A model generated the notes under the pieces. The model was given only the letters and a program-made list of their open reading frames with translations. It searched no databases and was not told the origin of the DNA. A program made the position numbers and the translations under genes. Below, one piece after another: positions 56,655 through 64,000 of a stretch of DNA of 64,000 nt. Each line of letters begins with the position of its first letter. Positions within the stretch are counted from its first letter, which is position 1. Source of the DNA: Methanosarcinaceae archaeon (GTDB lineage Archaea; Halobacteriota; Methanosarcinia; Methanosarcinales; Methanosarcinaceae); assembly GCA_020055655.1 (NCBI GenBank), contig JAIPUR010000002.1, forward strand, positions 62,001 through 126,000, read 5' to 3'.

Positions 56655-57203
56655 ATGAAGCTCAATCCCGAACTTGACAATATCGAATCGCTTGCAAGGA
56701 CCATTTTAGTAGCTGCCAGGACAGCACCTAAAGGAAAGGGTGTCGATGATATCATAACATGCCTGTTTGATGAGGACGAAAAGGCAAAACTCGCTGACAA
56801 AATGGAAGAGATGGCTGATATCAAAGGTATGAAGTTCTTCATACGAGATGCTGGCAATGTGCGAGCAGCAGATTCAATAGTCATCATCGGTCTAAGTTCT
56901 TCAGGCGTAACCGGACTTAACTGCGGAGCGTGTGGTTTTGAAACATGTAAAGGAATGCTTGATGTTGAAAAAGCAAATGTTGAATTTGCAGGTCCTCAGT
57001 GTATGATAAAATATATGGATCTGGGAATTGCTGTTGGTTCTGCTGTAGCAAAAGCAAAAGATCTCTGTGTAGACAACAGGGTACTATATTCTGCAGCTGC
57101 AACTGCCTGCTATTTTGGAATGATCGATTGCGATGTTGCAATGTCAATTCCACTTAGCGTCAAAGGTAAGAATATTTTCTTTGATAGGCCATCCACAAGG
57201 TGA
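56655..57203 (+). CDS. DUF2148 protein with ferredoxin-like CGACGF cluster motif
   Basis: A 182-residue protein of the DUF2148 family. It has a four-cysteine motif, CGACGFETC with Cys90, Cys93 and Cys98 plus Cys116 in GPQC, the same C-X2-C-X4-C core as the first RnfB cluster, so a 4Fe-4S cluster is expected. The N-terminal helix has AARTAPKGKGVDDI, a conserved family block, and the C-terminal part is glycine- and alanine-rich. No function is established. It lies 98 bases after the GTPase pair and before an AhpD-like gene. No ribosome site is visible before ATG 56655, so it may be leaderless. Its stop falls in a duplicated 24-base element. Confidence 0.85.
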   Translation: MKLNPELDNIESLARTILVAARTAPKGKGVDDIITCLFDEDEKAKLADKMEEMADIKGMKFFIRDAGNVRAADSIVIIGLSSSGVTGLNCGACGFETCKGMLDVEKANVEFAGPQCMIKYMDLGIAVGSAVAKAKDLCVDNRVLYSAAATACYFGMIDCDVAMSIPLSVKGKNIFFDRPSTR

Positions 57204-57235
57204 ATGGACGTTAGGCCATCCACAAGGTGAATGGA
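57185..57235 (+). repeat. Tandem duplication of a 24-base hairpin element
   Basis: Two perfect copies at 57185-57208 and 57212-57235, period 27. Each holds CCATCCAC-AAG-GTGAATGG, an imperfect 8-bp stem. The stop codon of the DUF2148 gene is inside the first copy; the second is noncoding. Confidence 0.8.
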
Positions 57236-57244
57236 TGTAAGAGC

Positions 57245-57264
57245 ATTTCAATTTTTATTGAAAT
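57245..57264. other. Perfect 8-bp inverted repeat downstream of DUF2148
   Basis: ATTTCAAT-TTTT-ATTGAAAT, directly followed by AT-rich sequence with TATATATAT. It may end the DUF2148 message or serve as an operator for the AhpD-like gene. Confidence 0.4.
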
Positions 57265-57374
57265 AGATATGTATATATATTCATAATCTGCATATTCATA
57301 TTTACATTCGATTCGAAATTCAGAATACCTACCATATCTGAAAGCTGTTGGATTGATATTTGTGGAGTATTAAC

Positions 57375-57707
57375 ATGAGAATGCTGGAAGAATTTTTCCC
57401 GGAATTTACAGAGAAGCTAGATGAAATTGATGAAATGTATAAGGAAATGAGAACAATTGATGAAAAAACTTATCAATTCATTTGCTTTGCACTTTCCATT
57501 AAAGCCAGATCCAAACCCTGTGTATTGAAACATTTCAAAGGTGCACTGGAAGCTGGTGCAACTGTCAAGGAACTGTCTTACATATTCGCTCTTACCATGA
57601 GGGAAGCGGCAGGTGCAGATGATTGCTGGACCCATGAAGTGATAGGTGACTGGAAAGAGATAATGAGGGGTAATGTTTCCTGTGGTTGTGCAGGCGATGA
57701 AGAATAA
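57375..57707 (+). CDS. AhpD/carboxymuconolactone decarboxylase-like protein lacking one redox cysteine
   Basis: A 110-residue all-helical protein of the carboxymuconolactone decarboxylase family. The redox position reads SKPCVLKH (Ser46, Cys49, His53) where AhpD-type proteins such as the one at 47883 have CXXC-X3-H, so the first cysteine is replaced by serine. The C-terminus ends SCGCAGDEE, a CXC pair that could supply the missing thiols or bind metal. GGAG (57364-57367) lies seven bases before ATG 57375. It stands between DUF2148 and the arsenite carrier. The reaction is unknown. Confidence 0.85.
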   Translation: MRMLEEFFPEFTEKLDEIDEMYKEMRTIDEKTYQFICFALSIKARSKPCVLKHFKGALEAGATVKELSYIFALTMREAAGADDCWTHEVIGDWKEIMRGNVSCGCAGDEE

Positions 57708-57779
57708 AAGTCAAATCTTATAGTTTGATTACGTATAGTACTTTAATAATAATTTAGTTCCAATGGGAGTGGGGATTGA

Positions 57780-58595
57780 ATGGCAACAAAAGCATGCATA
57801 ACAAAAGAGCCGCAAGGCCTTGGTTTCTTTGAGAAGTACCTGCCGGTTTGGGTGTTTCTATGTATTATTGCAGGTATCCTGCTTGGTAGATTTGCACCGG
57901 ATCTGGCATTATATCTGGATGGCCTGTCCTTATATGTTAATGGTGCACCTGTGGTTTCGATCCCGATAGCCATCTGTCTTTTCTTCATGATGTATCCTAT
58001 CATGGTGAAGATCGATTTTGCAGAGGTGCTACTGGCTGGAAAACATATTAAGCCTGTGGGCCTGACACTTCTTATCAACTGGGCAATAAAGCCTTTTACA
58101 ATGTACCTCATATCTATTTTCTTCCTAGGTACCGTTTTCCTCCATTTTATTGGTCCTGAAGCAGTTGACCTTGTAAAAATGCCATTTGGTCTGGACCTTC
58201 CTCTGGGTGCAAGTTATGGTGATGGGACCGTGGTACTTGCAGATGGTGTGAAAATGCTGGAAATACCACTCTGGCGAAGCTATCTTGCCGGGTGTATCCT
58301 GCTTGGTATTGCTCCATGTACTGCAATGGTGCTTGTCTGGGGATATCTTGCCAGAGGAAATGATTCTCACACTCTTGTGATGGTTGCCATCAATTCTCTT
58401 GTAATGCTTTTACTTTATGGTCCTTTGGGTGGATTCCTGCTTGGAGTTGGAAAACTACCAGTTCCATGGGAAGCACTCGCTTTGTCCATTGGTATCTATG
58501 TGGCTCTACCACTTGCTGCCGGATATATTTCCGAAAGCTTATTATTAAAAAGAAAGGTGAGGAATGGTTCAACACCAGTTTCGTACATCTGCTAA
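57780..58595 (+). CDS. ACR3-type arsenite efflux carrier, 5' part (frameshift at 58547-58551)
   Basis: The first 255 or so residues of an ACR3 (arsenical resistance-3) carrier: the start [36 protein letters not shown] near residue 77, and [19 protein letters not shown] near residue 178 with the conserved arsenite-site cysteine. About seven membrane segments are present. After LLLKRK the frame runs off into unrelated residues and stops at 58593-58595, while the remaining ACR3 sequence follows in the -1 frame. The cause is an A5 run where A6 would restore the frame. Undisrupted, the protein would have about 395 residues, a normal ACR3 length. Confidence 0.8.
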   Translation: MATKACITKEPQGLGFFEKYLPVWVFLCIIAGILLGRFAPDLALYLDGLSLYVNGAPVVSIPIAICLFFMMYPIMVKIDFAEVLLAGKHIKPVGLTLLINWAIKPFTMYLISIFFLGTVFLHFIGPEAVDLVKMPFGLDLPLGASYGDGTVVLADGVKMLEIPLWRSYLAGCILLGIAPCTAMVLVWGYLARGNDSHTLVMVAINSLVMLLLYGPLGGFLLGVGKLPVPWEALALSIGIYVALPLAAGYISESLLLKRKVRNGSTPVSYIC

Positions 58596-58966
58596 CACCA
58601 GTTACTATTATAGCCCTTCTCGTAACTCTTATTCTGCTTTTTAGCTTCAAGGGTGAAGTTATACTAAGTGAACCCCTGACAATTCTCTGGATAGCAGTCC
58701 CTCTTTTCCTGCAAACAGTCTTTATCTTCCTGCTGGGTTACACGCTCTCGAAAACTTTCAGGCTCAGTTATGAGGATGCAGCCCCCACTGCCATGATAGG
58801 TGCTTCCAATCACTTTGAGGTTGCCATAGCAACATCAACGATCCTCTTTGGTCTTTCTTCAGGTGCAGCACTTGCAACTGTTGTAGGTGTGCTTATCGAA
58901 GTACCGGTCATGCTGATGCTTGTGAGGATATGCCTGAGGACCAAAGGATGGTTCAGCGCTGCCTAA
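58547..58966 (+). pseudogene. ACR3-type carrier, 3' part in the -1 frame
   Basis: From the A-run the -1 frame reads [37 protein letters not shown]..., the standard continuation of ACR3 proteins, with the last three membrane helices and the conserved [18 protein letters not shown] block. The frame stays open to the stop at 58964-58966. No ribosome site suggests separate initiation. The break could be a real inactivating deletion, phase-variable slippage in the A run, programmed frameshifting, or an assembly error. Confidence 0.8.
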
Positions 58967-59040
58967 CTTGTAATAATCTGATTTTTTAGTCAATTTATCT
59001 GTACCAGTTAAACTCCTGGTATATTTTTATAACTATATTC

Positions 59041-59049
59041 TATATATAC
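59041..59049 (+). promoter_or_regulatory. TATA box of the flavodoxin gene
   Basis: TATATATAC lies 45 bases before ATG 59094, leaving a leader of about 20 bases that contains the GGTGGAG ribosome site. Confidence 0.5.
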
Positions 59050-59093
59050 TTGTAATGATTAAGTTCGTTTACCAATTATAAGGGTGGAGTTAA

Positions 59094-59588
59094 ATGAAAA
59101 CATTAGTAGCATATTTTTCACAGACAGGAAACACAAAGAAGATCGCAGAAGCTATTTTTGATGAGATCACAGGTGAAAAGGATATCAAAGACATTAAATA
59201 TGTAAGCAATTTCGATGGCTATGATCTTATATTTGTGGGATCTCCTGTGATGGAATTTAATATTCCTAAAAACGTGACAAACTTAATTTCAGAGAATGTA
59301 GCTGATAAGAACATGGCGTTCTTCATGACCCATGCTGTTCCTGAAGGATTCGAGTCCATCAAATCATGGACTGGCTCCATCGAGGATTTTGCAGCTAGTG
59401 GAAATTTCCTTGGTACATTTGAATGTCAGGGAGAACTTGCACAGCATGTTTATGATATGTTGATAAATTCTGGCAATCCGGAAATGAAAGGCTTTGCTGA
59501 AATGAGCTTAGCTGGAAAAGGACAACCTGATGAAACAAGCGTACAGAAAGCAAGGGAATTCGCAAAGGAAATTCAGGGAAAGGTATAG
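59094..59588 (+). CDS. Flavodoxin
   Basis: A 164-residue flavodoxin-family protein. The FMN phosphate loop SQTGNTKKIAEAI is at residues 9-21, the second FMN loop FVGSPVMEFNIP near residue 48, and the third region near FFMTHAVPEGFESI. It is unlike the 8302 flavodoxin, which is closer to the FprA domain. It probably carries low-potential electrons, possibly for the redox genes just upstream, though the separate TATA box points to its own transcript. GGTGGAG precedes ATG 59094. Confidence 0.87.
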   Translation: MKTLVAYFSQTGNTKKIAEAIFDEITGEKDIKDIKYVSNFDGYDLIFVGSPVMEFNIPKNVTNLISENVADKNMAFFMTHAVPEGFESIKSWTGSIEDFAASGNFLGTFECQGELAQHVYDMLINSGNPEMKGFAEMSLAGKGQPDETSVQKAREFAKEIQGKV

Positions 59589-59894
59589 TGACCTAAATAC
59601 CTGTTTTCTTTTTTACATTTTATTTTATGGCTTTTGACTTCAATTATACTTATTGTTCTAAATGTTCAATAACTGTACATCCACTAAAGAATTTAGAAGA
59701 TCATGCCCCTTCAAATTGATCTGATATTCTCCTCGTTCTTCGCGTTGGTGTATCAGTCCTTTGATTTGTAATTTCTCCAGATGGAAAAGGAGTATTATTC
59801 CTTTTTCATTGATTTAAGGCGGAATTTTCAAGCACCGATTCTATCCTTTGCTACCTTTGTAAGGGTATTCTCCAGAGCTTAGGTATTAAGACTA
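59589..59894. other. Intergenic region with degraded gene remnant
   Basis: 306 bases, AT-rich, between convergent genes. No intact gene fits. A winged-helix remnant on the minus strand occupies 59658-59813. Nothing else recognisable. Confidence 0.5.
59658..59813 (-). pseudogene. Remnant of a winged-helix regulator (C-terminal part)
   Basis: The minus strand reads INEKGIILLFHLEKLQIKG, then LIHQREERGEYQINLKGHD and LLNSLVDVQLLNI before a stop. This is the recognition helix, beta-wing and start of the last helix of an ArsR/MarR-like winged helix. No start codon or first half remains in frame; stops interrupt the upstream sequence in all minus-strand frames. It is the likely trace of a lost regulator. 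Confidence 0.5.
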
Positions 59895-60623
59895 CTAATT
59901 AAAACTAGAGATAATATTTTCAATCTCATCTTTGTTATTTTCAGGTATTGGAACATTTACAGTATAGCTTCTAGGCCCTGTCCGATCAAAGAACTCATAG
60001 ATTATTTCTATGTGTCTATATGGCTCTTCTAGAAATTCTGCAGAATAGAATTTTGATAGTGGAAAGTCCCATGTATGAAATTCTTTGTTCAAAAGAACTC
60101 CTTTTTCCAGCAAAATGACTTCTCCCACACTTTTTCTTTTGAAATAGAATAGGATCGAAGGGAAGATATGGCCCATAAAATAATAAAGTCCGAATAAACC
60201 TAACATTACCATAAACATGAAAAATTTAGCCTCAGGTGCAAACAAGATAAACGGAATGAATACGATCGCAGTTATTAATGATAAAAAAATGGCCATCGCA
60301 GCTCCCGTATCATTCCGAAAATCCTGCTCATGGGATAAATAATTCCACCATTCTTCATTCGTGTATTTCCAATGAACGATCATTTTTCTATCATTAATAG
60401 CCGCATCTAGAGCTTTTACATTTTTCATAGTTGTTCGAATGAAGAATAATGAAGTCAGCACAATAGTGATAGACACCATAATAAACAAACCATCAAATGA
60501 GTTTATATCAAAAGTGATGTAGCTGTGTAGGCCGAGGCCGGTAAAGAAAAGAGCTGCATAGATCCACCTATGTAAGGTTACTCTTTGAGGATTTTTAATT
60601 TTAGGCATTGCATTTTGTTTCAT
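59895..60623 (-). CDS. Membrane protein of unknown function
   Basis: A 242-residue protein I do not recognise. It has four hydrophobic segments in two pairs: residues about 18-35 and 42-60, then about 105-125 and 133-155. A cytoplasmic or external loop between the pairs contains WKYTNEEWWNYLSHEQDF. The C-terminal 85 residues are soluble and beta-rich (VGEVILLEKGVLLNKEFHTWDFPLSKF), a pattern common in YcxB- or PH-like membrane proteins. The ATG at 60623 has no clear ribosome site. It is AT-rich compared with the window and lies in a patch of orphan genes. Confidence 0.6.
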   Translation of the reverse strand: MKQNAMPKIKNPQRVTLHRWIYAALFFTGLGLHSYITFDINSFDGLFIMVSITIVLTSLFFIRTTMKNVKALDAAINDRKMIVHWKYTNEEWWNYLSHEQDFRNDTGAAMAIFLSLITAIVFIPFILFAPEAKFFMFMVMLGLFGLYYFMGHIFPSILFYFKRKSVGEVILLEKGVLLNKEFHTWDFPLSKFYSAEFLEEPYRHIEIIYEFFDRTGPRSYTVNVPIPENNKDEIENIISSFN

Positions 60624-60693
60624 GTTATTAAAAATGATACTTTTGATGGTTTAAAAATATGTTTTCAGGCTAATTTAGATTATCAAATCATGA

Positions 60694-60939
60694 TTATTTA
60701 AGGGAAACCCGGAAATCCCAATTCAATTTATTCTTATTCACAGGTGAAAATCCACACCTAAGCATTGCTTCCTTAAACTGCGGATTTGTAATAAAGAAAC
60801 CATCTGCTGATTCTTCAAAAAGGGTTTTGAGTGCAAAACTAGCATAATTTTTCTTCGCTGTTTTTTGTGGGAGTATATTTAACTTGATCCAATCATCAAT
60901 GGTTTTTATTTCAATATCGCTTAATTCGTAGTCACCCAT
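60694..60939 (-). CDS. Small protein of unknown function
   Basis: An 81-residue soluble protein that I do not recognise, beginning MGDYELSDIEIKTIDDWIK and ending NKNKLNWDFRVSLK. It is rich in Lys, Asn and Phe. ATG 60939 is supported by GGAGTGAG directly upstream, which also overlaps the alternative GTG 60948. No motif or membrane segment is seen. It lies between two orphan genes of the same strand with similar AT-rich composition. Confidence 0.55.
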   Translation of the reverse strand: MGDYELSDIEIKTIDDWIKLNILPQKTAKKNYASFALKTLFEESADGFFITNPQFKEAMLRCGFSPVNKNKLNWDFRVSLK

Positions 60940-61003
60940 TTTTCTCACTCCAATTTTTGATTTTCTGTTAATAATGTGCCACTAAGCTGTACCTTTTCTT
61001 CCT

Positions 61004-61819
61004 TTACTTAGTGGAATATGGTGTTACTAAAATATCATTTGACAAAGAGCATTTTAATCTAGAATCCTCTTCGTAATCCTCACATTCATTTAAGCTACGT
61101 AAGAGATATGCCATATCAAAGTTATCAATATCAATAATATTTCCATTTTCTACACAACCAAAGAACAAATTCCATACACGAATTCTTTCTTCATCAGTTA
61201 ACTTAGGATAGTACAATTCATCAAAAGAATAAGCTTGCTGCTGCTGCTCAAAGTAAACATCAGTGTAATTAATAAATACATATTCTTTAATGTAAAGTTT
61301 AACAGACATATTTTTTAAAGTATCGTTATTTTCGATTTGTTCTCGCGTCTCATGTAGCTGACGATTACTACCAGTTTCATAATGTGATTTAGATTCGTAG
61401 TCTAAGTAAAAATCATCTATTTGGTATGGCTGAGCACCGTAATCACCGATGACAAACAATTGATTTTTTGTTATGTCGCCACGCCATTGTAGAGCAGAGT
61501 CTAAATATCCACTAACTGCAAAAGTTTTAGATAACTTGCTATTGTTTTTCTGAAAATCAATTTGAAAAAAAGTTATCGGGTAACAAAACTGAATGGCATT
61601 GATATGAAAACCATCATTTGAAACTATTAACCACTTAAAATTTCTATATTCGTCCAGTTCTTCTTGGAATATGAAGTGTGGTTGATGATTAATTTTATCT
61701 ACTTGCAATTGATTTTGAAACATATCGTAGGTATTTATAGCTATTATAAATGAAAATAAAGCAAGCAAAATAATAAAAAAATTCATAATAATTTTTTGTT
61801 TACTATTCGATTTATCCAT
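61004..61819 (-). CDS. Membrane-anchored protein of unknown function
   Basis: A 271-residue protein with one N-terminal membrane helix (IIMNFFIILLALFSFIIAINTYDMF, residues about 10-34) and a large domain presumably outside the membrane. It is rich in Asn, Asp, Tyr and Gln, with a Gln run (FEQQQQAYSFDELYYPKL). No family was recognised. GGGGAGATAGGT just before ATG 61819 gives a strong start. Composition is more AT-rich than the flanking housekeeping genes, and with the two neighbours it suggests acquired DNA. Confidence 0.6.
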   Translation of the reverse strand: MDKSNSKQKIIMNFFIILLALFSFIIAINTYDMFQNQLQVDKINHQPHFIFQEELDEYRNFKWLIVSNDGFHINAIQFCYPITFFQIDFQKNNSKLSKTFAVSGYLDSALQWRGDITKNQLFVIGDYGAQPYQIDDFYLDYESKSHYETGSNRQLHETREQIENNDTLKNMSVKLYIKEYVFINYTDVYFEQQQQAYSFDELYYPKLTDEERIRVWNLFFGCVENGNIIDIDNFDMAYLLRSLNECEDYEEDSRLKCSLSNDILVTPYSTK

Positions 61820-62021
61820 ACCTATCTCCCCTTAATAAACAGTGTAATGTTAATTACAGTATTTAATTTATATCGATTTGATTCATACATGATTTCCTCT
61901 ATTGTTGGAACTCGGCAATAACTCACTCCATGTCATTCCATGTCACTCTTCCCAAAGCGCAAGCATTATAGTACTACAATGACTTCTTCTCAATATATTT
62001 GATAATAACACAGTGATAATT

Positions 62022-63035
62022 ATGATCAACGCAGGAATTATTGGTGCTTCTGGATATACAGGTGGGGAGCTTATGCGCTTGCTTTTGAATCACCCGGAAG
62101 TTAATATTACAGCAGCTACCTCAAGGAAACTTGCAGGGCAGGCTGTATCGGATACTCACAGGCATTTGAAGAGTTTTCTTGATCTGAAATTCGAGAATCT
62201 TAGTCCTGAAGAAATTAAATCAGCATGTGATGTTGTATTTGTTGCAGTTCCACATGGTACAGCAATGGATATTGTCCCGGAATTACTTGATGGTGAGGTA
62301 AAGGTAATAGACCTTAGTGCAGATTACAGACTCAAAACGGCAGACTTTGAGCAGGCTTATGATATGAAGCACAGGGACCCTCGAGAGGCAGTTTACGGTC
62401 TTGTGGAACTTCACCCGGAAGTTTCAGAGCAGACCTTCATTGCAAACCCGGGATGCTATCCCACAGGTGCAAATCTTGCAGCAGCTCCTCTGGCAAAGGC
62501 CGGGGTAATAAACTCTGTGATATTCGACTCAAAATCAGGCATAACCGGTGCGGGTATCAATCCAAGTGCTGTATCTCACTATCCGAACATGGCAGAGAAT
62601 GTGCAGGCCTACAAGCTCACAAGCCACAGGCATCTTGCGGAATTCGTGCAGGAACTCAACAGACTTGATAACTCACTCAAAAATATCAGCTTTACACCTC
62701 ATGTAGTTCCTTCGATCAGGGGAATACTGACTACAGCTCATGTTTTCACAAAAGATACAATGGGTGTTGACGAGGTTCGGGCTTTGTACGAGGAAATGTA
62801 CATGGACAAACCATTCGTGCGTCTTGTCGATGGTAGTCCGAGTCTTGGTGATGTGCGTGGTTCCAACTTCTGTGACATTGGCTTTGAAGTGGATGAGCGA
62901 AACAACCGTGTAGTTGTGGTATCAGCTATTGATAATCTGGTAAAAGGTGCCTCAGGACAGGCAATACAGAATATGAATATGATCTGTGGTTTCAATGAAA
63001 CCGCAGGACTCTGGAGTGCAGCTGCAGCTCCTTGA
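62022..63035 (+). CDS. argC: N-acetyl-gamma-glutamyl-phosphate reductase
   Basis: A 337-residue NADPH-dependent enzyme of arginine biosynthesis, reducing N-acetylglutamyl phosphate to the semialdehyde. The Rossmann loop GASGYTGGELMRLL is at residues 8-21; the catalytic Cys lies in FIANPGCYPTGANLA near residue 147; the later segment includes KSGITGAGINPS, SHRHLAEF and RGILTTAHVF. Length matches the family. GTGAT lies upstream of ATG 62022, which is chosen over 62013 because INAGIIGASGYTG is the family start. Followed by a CBS gene and argJ on the same strand. Confidence 0.95.
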   Translation: MINAGIIGASGYTGGELMRLLLNHPEVNITAATSRKLAGQAVSDTHRHLKSFLDLKFENLSPEEIKSACDVVFVAVPHGTAMDIVPELLDGEVKVIDLSADYRLKTADFEQAYDMKHRDPREAVYGLVELHPEVSEQTFIANPGCYPTGANLAAAPLAKAGVINSVIFDSKSGITGAGINPSAVSHYPNMAENVQAYKLTSHRHLAEFVQELNRLDNSLKNISFTPHVVPSIRGILTTAHVFTKDTMGVDEVRALYEEMYMDKPFVRLVDGSPSLGDVRGSNFCDIGFEVDERNNRVVVVSAIDNLVKGASGQAIQNMNMICGFNETAGLWSAAAAP

Positions 63036-63076
63036 TAGACAATCCTGAAATATAAGATGATAGATAAGGTATATCA

Positions 63077-63541
63077 ATGAAAGTACAAGACGTTATGAAT
63101 CCGGATCTTATTGCTTGCAGTCCTGACACTCCAATAAGGGATGTTGCACAACTGCTCAAACAGAAGAACATAAGTGGGCTTCCTATTGTGGAAAATGATA
63201 AGCTTGTGGGTATAGTATCCGAAGGTGATCTTCTCAGGTTACTGGAAGTTCCGGAGCATAAAGGACTCTGGCTCCCTAGTCCTTTCGAAGTCCTTGAAGT
63301 TCCGATAAGGGAACTTGTAAGTTGGGAAGACTCCAAGCACATGCTTGAGGACATTGGTTCAAAACCCATAAGTGACATCATGAAAACGAATGTTTACACG
63401 GTCGCTCCATCAAGCACTGTGCAGGATGCTTCAGCAATAATCACAAAACATAAGATCAACAGGTTGCCTGTTCTTGAAGGTGGCAATGTTATAGGTATTA
63501 TTACCCGTGGTGACATCATTCACGGACTTGGCAGCGTATAA
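63077..63541 (+). CDS. Protein made of two CBS domains
   Basis: A 154-residue protein made of two CBS domains: VQDVMNPDLIACSPDTPIRDVAQLLKQKNISGLPIVENDKLVGIVSEGDLL and ISDIMKTNVYTVAPSSTVQDASAIITKHKINRLPVLEGGNVIGIITRGDII. Such pairs bind adenine nucleotides or S-adenosylmethionine and report energy state. It lies between argC and argJ, 41 bases after argC and 72 before argJ, so it could tune arginine synthesis; that is inference from position. The linker holds the sequence LRLLEVPEHKGLWLPSPFEV. Confidence 0.87.
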   Translation: MKVQDVMNPDLIACSPDTPIRDVAQLLKQKNISGLPIVENDKLVGIVSEGDLLRLLEVPEHKGLWLPSPFEVLEVPIRELVSWEDSKHMLEDIGSKPISDIMKTNVYTVAPSSTVQDASAIITKHKINRLPVLEGGNVIGIITRGDIIHGLGSV

Positions 63542-63613
63542 TTGTAATTATAATTGTAATTATAACTATAGAAATTGTAGAAGAAATTAAAATCATAAAA
63601 TAGTGTGAACAAC
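63542..63613. other. Short AT repeat before argJ
   Basis: ATTGTAATTATA is repeated with slight variation right after the CBS gene (63541-63568). It may act as a promoter element or is simple slippage; nothing decides between these. Confidence 0.35.
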
Positions 63614-64000
63614 ATGAAATTCATTGAAGGCGGTATCTGCGCGGTTGCGGGTGTTCGTGCAGCAGGCATAAAACACGGAAAGATGGGACTTGCGGTAATT
63701 CAGGCAGAAGGAAATGCTGCCGGGGTTTACACCAGAAATAAGGTAATTGCTGCACCCCTTACAGTTACTCGCCAGAGCCTGTCCCAAACTGGAAAGCTAT
63801 CAGCTCTTATTGTTAATAGTGGCAATGCCAACGCCTTCACAGGCGAGCAGGGAATTGAAACTGCAAAGGAAATGCAGTCTATGCTCTCAAAAGAACTCAA
63901 TGTCGATTCCGAAATGGTAGCTGTGGCTTCAACTGGTGTTGTTGGCCATCAGCTCGATCTTAGCTGGATAAAGGAAAAACTTCCTGATGTATCAGCTTCA
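63614..64000 (+). CDS. argJ: Glutamate N-acetyltransferase ArgJ, 5' part (3' end outside window)
   Basis: The first 129 residues of ArgJ, which transfers the acetyl group from N-acetylornithine to glutamate. The family start GGICAVAGVRAAGIKHGKMGLAVI is followed by NAAGVYTRNKVIAAPL, the oxyanion-region LIVNSGNANAFTGEQG near residue 56, and MVAVASTGVVG near residue 98. The nucleophile threonine of the autocleavage site (ATM motif, near residue 190) lies beyond the window. It completes an argC-CBS-argJ run. ATG 63614 is preceded by TAGTGTGAACAAC, a weak ribosome site. Confidence 0.92.
   Translation, partial: MKFIEGGICAVAGVRAAGIKHGKMGLAVIQAEGNAAGVYTRNKVIAAPLTVTRQSLSQTGKLSALIVNSGNANAFTGEQGIETAKEMQSMLSKELNVDSEMVAVASTGVVGHQLDLSWIKEKLPDVSAS

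Noticed and set aside
58466-58546. Start of a separate gene upstream of the ACR3 3' part
   Set aside because: Residues before the A run in this frame do not match ACR3 and lack a ribosome site; the two parts form one frameshifted gene.
61923-61946. Direct repeat CCATGTCATT upstream of argC as an operator
   Set aside because: Two short copies alone are too little to call a regulatory site; it may be chance.

Overview
This window looks like a chromosomal segment of a methylotrophic, cytochrome-containing methanogen of the Methanosarcinaceae. The markers are a multiheme cytochrome c followed by a complete Rnf complex in the Methanosarcina-type order (mmcA-rnfCDGEAB plus a small membrane gene), archaeal RPA and COG3390 pairs, an RFC small subunit, an archaeal histone, archaeal-type LeuRS, Cgi121, a PGF-pre-PGF surface protein family, and frequent GTG/TTG starts with strong GGAGG/GGTGA ribosome sites. 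The genus cannot be fixed from sequence reading alone; Methanolobus- or Methanococcoides-like organisms fit.

Layout. 1-6.3 kb: the Rnf operon, entered inside mmcA and closed by a hairpin terminator. 6.4-8.2 kb: rfcS with an apparently non-canonical start, a small export protein and a histone. 8.3-16.8 kb: a flavodoxin, two separate RPA/COG3390 operons, a cysteine-rich unknown protein, a class I aldolase and an NhaP/TrkA-type antiporter. 16.9-22.2 kb: a phosphoesterase, two overlapping regulators, an unknown protein, an amidohydrolase of the nitrilase family and a sensor kinase. 22.3-30.2 kb: leuS, the KEOPS subunit Cgi121, class II FBPase, the t6A methylthiotransferase and a ClC-CBS channel. 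30.4-38.4 kb: two large paralogous surface proteins built from Ig-like repeats; the first is frameshifted. 38.6-45.9 kb: ADP-forming acetyl-CoA synthetase, a Pta-N-like DRTGG protein, AMP-forming Acs, an iron-sulfur flavoprotein and Pgk. 46-50.8 kb: AMMECR1, a deoxyribosyltransferase-like protein, regulators, an AhpD-like protein, DUF1638 and a secreted beta-propeller. 50.9-54 kb: a MEDS-PAS-GAF histidine kinase. 54.1-59.6 kb: tandem G3E GTPases, the second ending in ten His-Asp units, then DUF2148, an AhpD-like protein lacking one redox cysteine, a frameshifted ACR3 arsenite carrier and a flavodoxin. 59.6-61.9 kb: an AT-rich patch of orphan genes with a decayed winged-helix remnant. 62-64 kb: argC, a CBS protein and the start of argJ.

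Functionally the segment combines energy conservation (Rnf and cytochrome c), acetyl-CoA/acetate interconversion, gluconeogenic steps (aldolase, FBPase, Pgk), DNA replication, tRNA A37 modification, and a metal/redox group around the G3E GTPases. The last group is the best candidate for an under-described system. The clearest sequence-level anomalies are the ATT/ATA start of rfcS, the frameshifts in the surface protein and ACR3, the (CACGAC)10 microsatellite, EF-hand-like loops inside the cytochrome, and a VGAS in place of the usual S/T-GAT flavinylation motif in RnfD. No rRNA, tRNA, CRISPR array or insertion sequence was seen.
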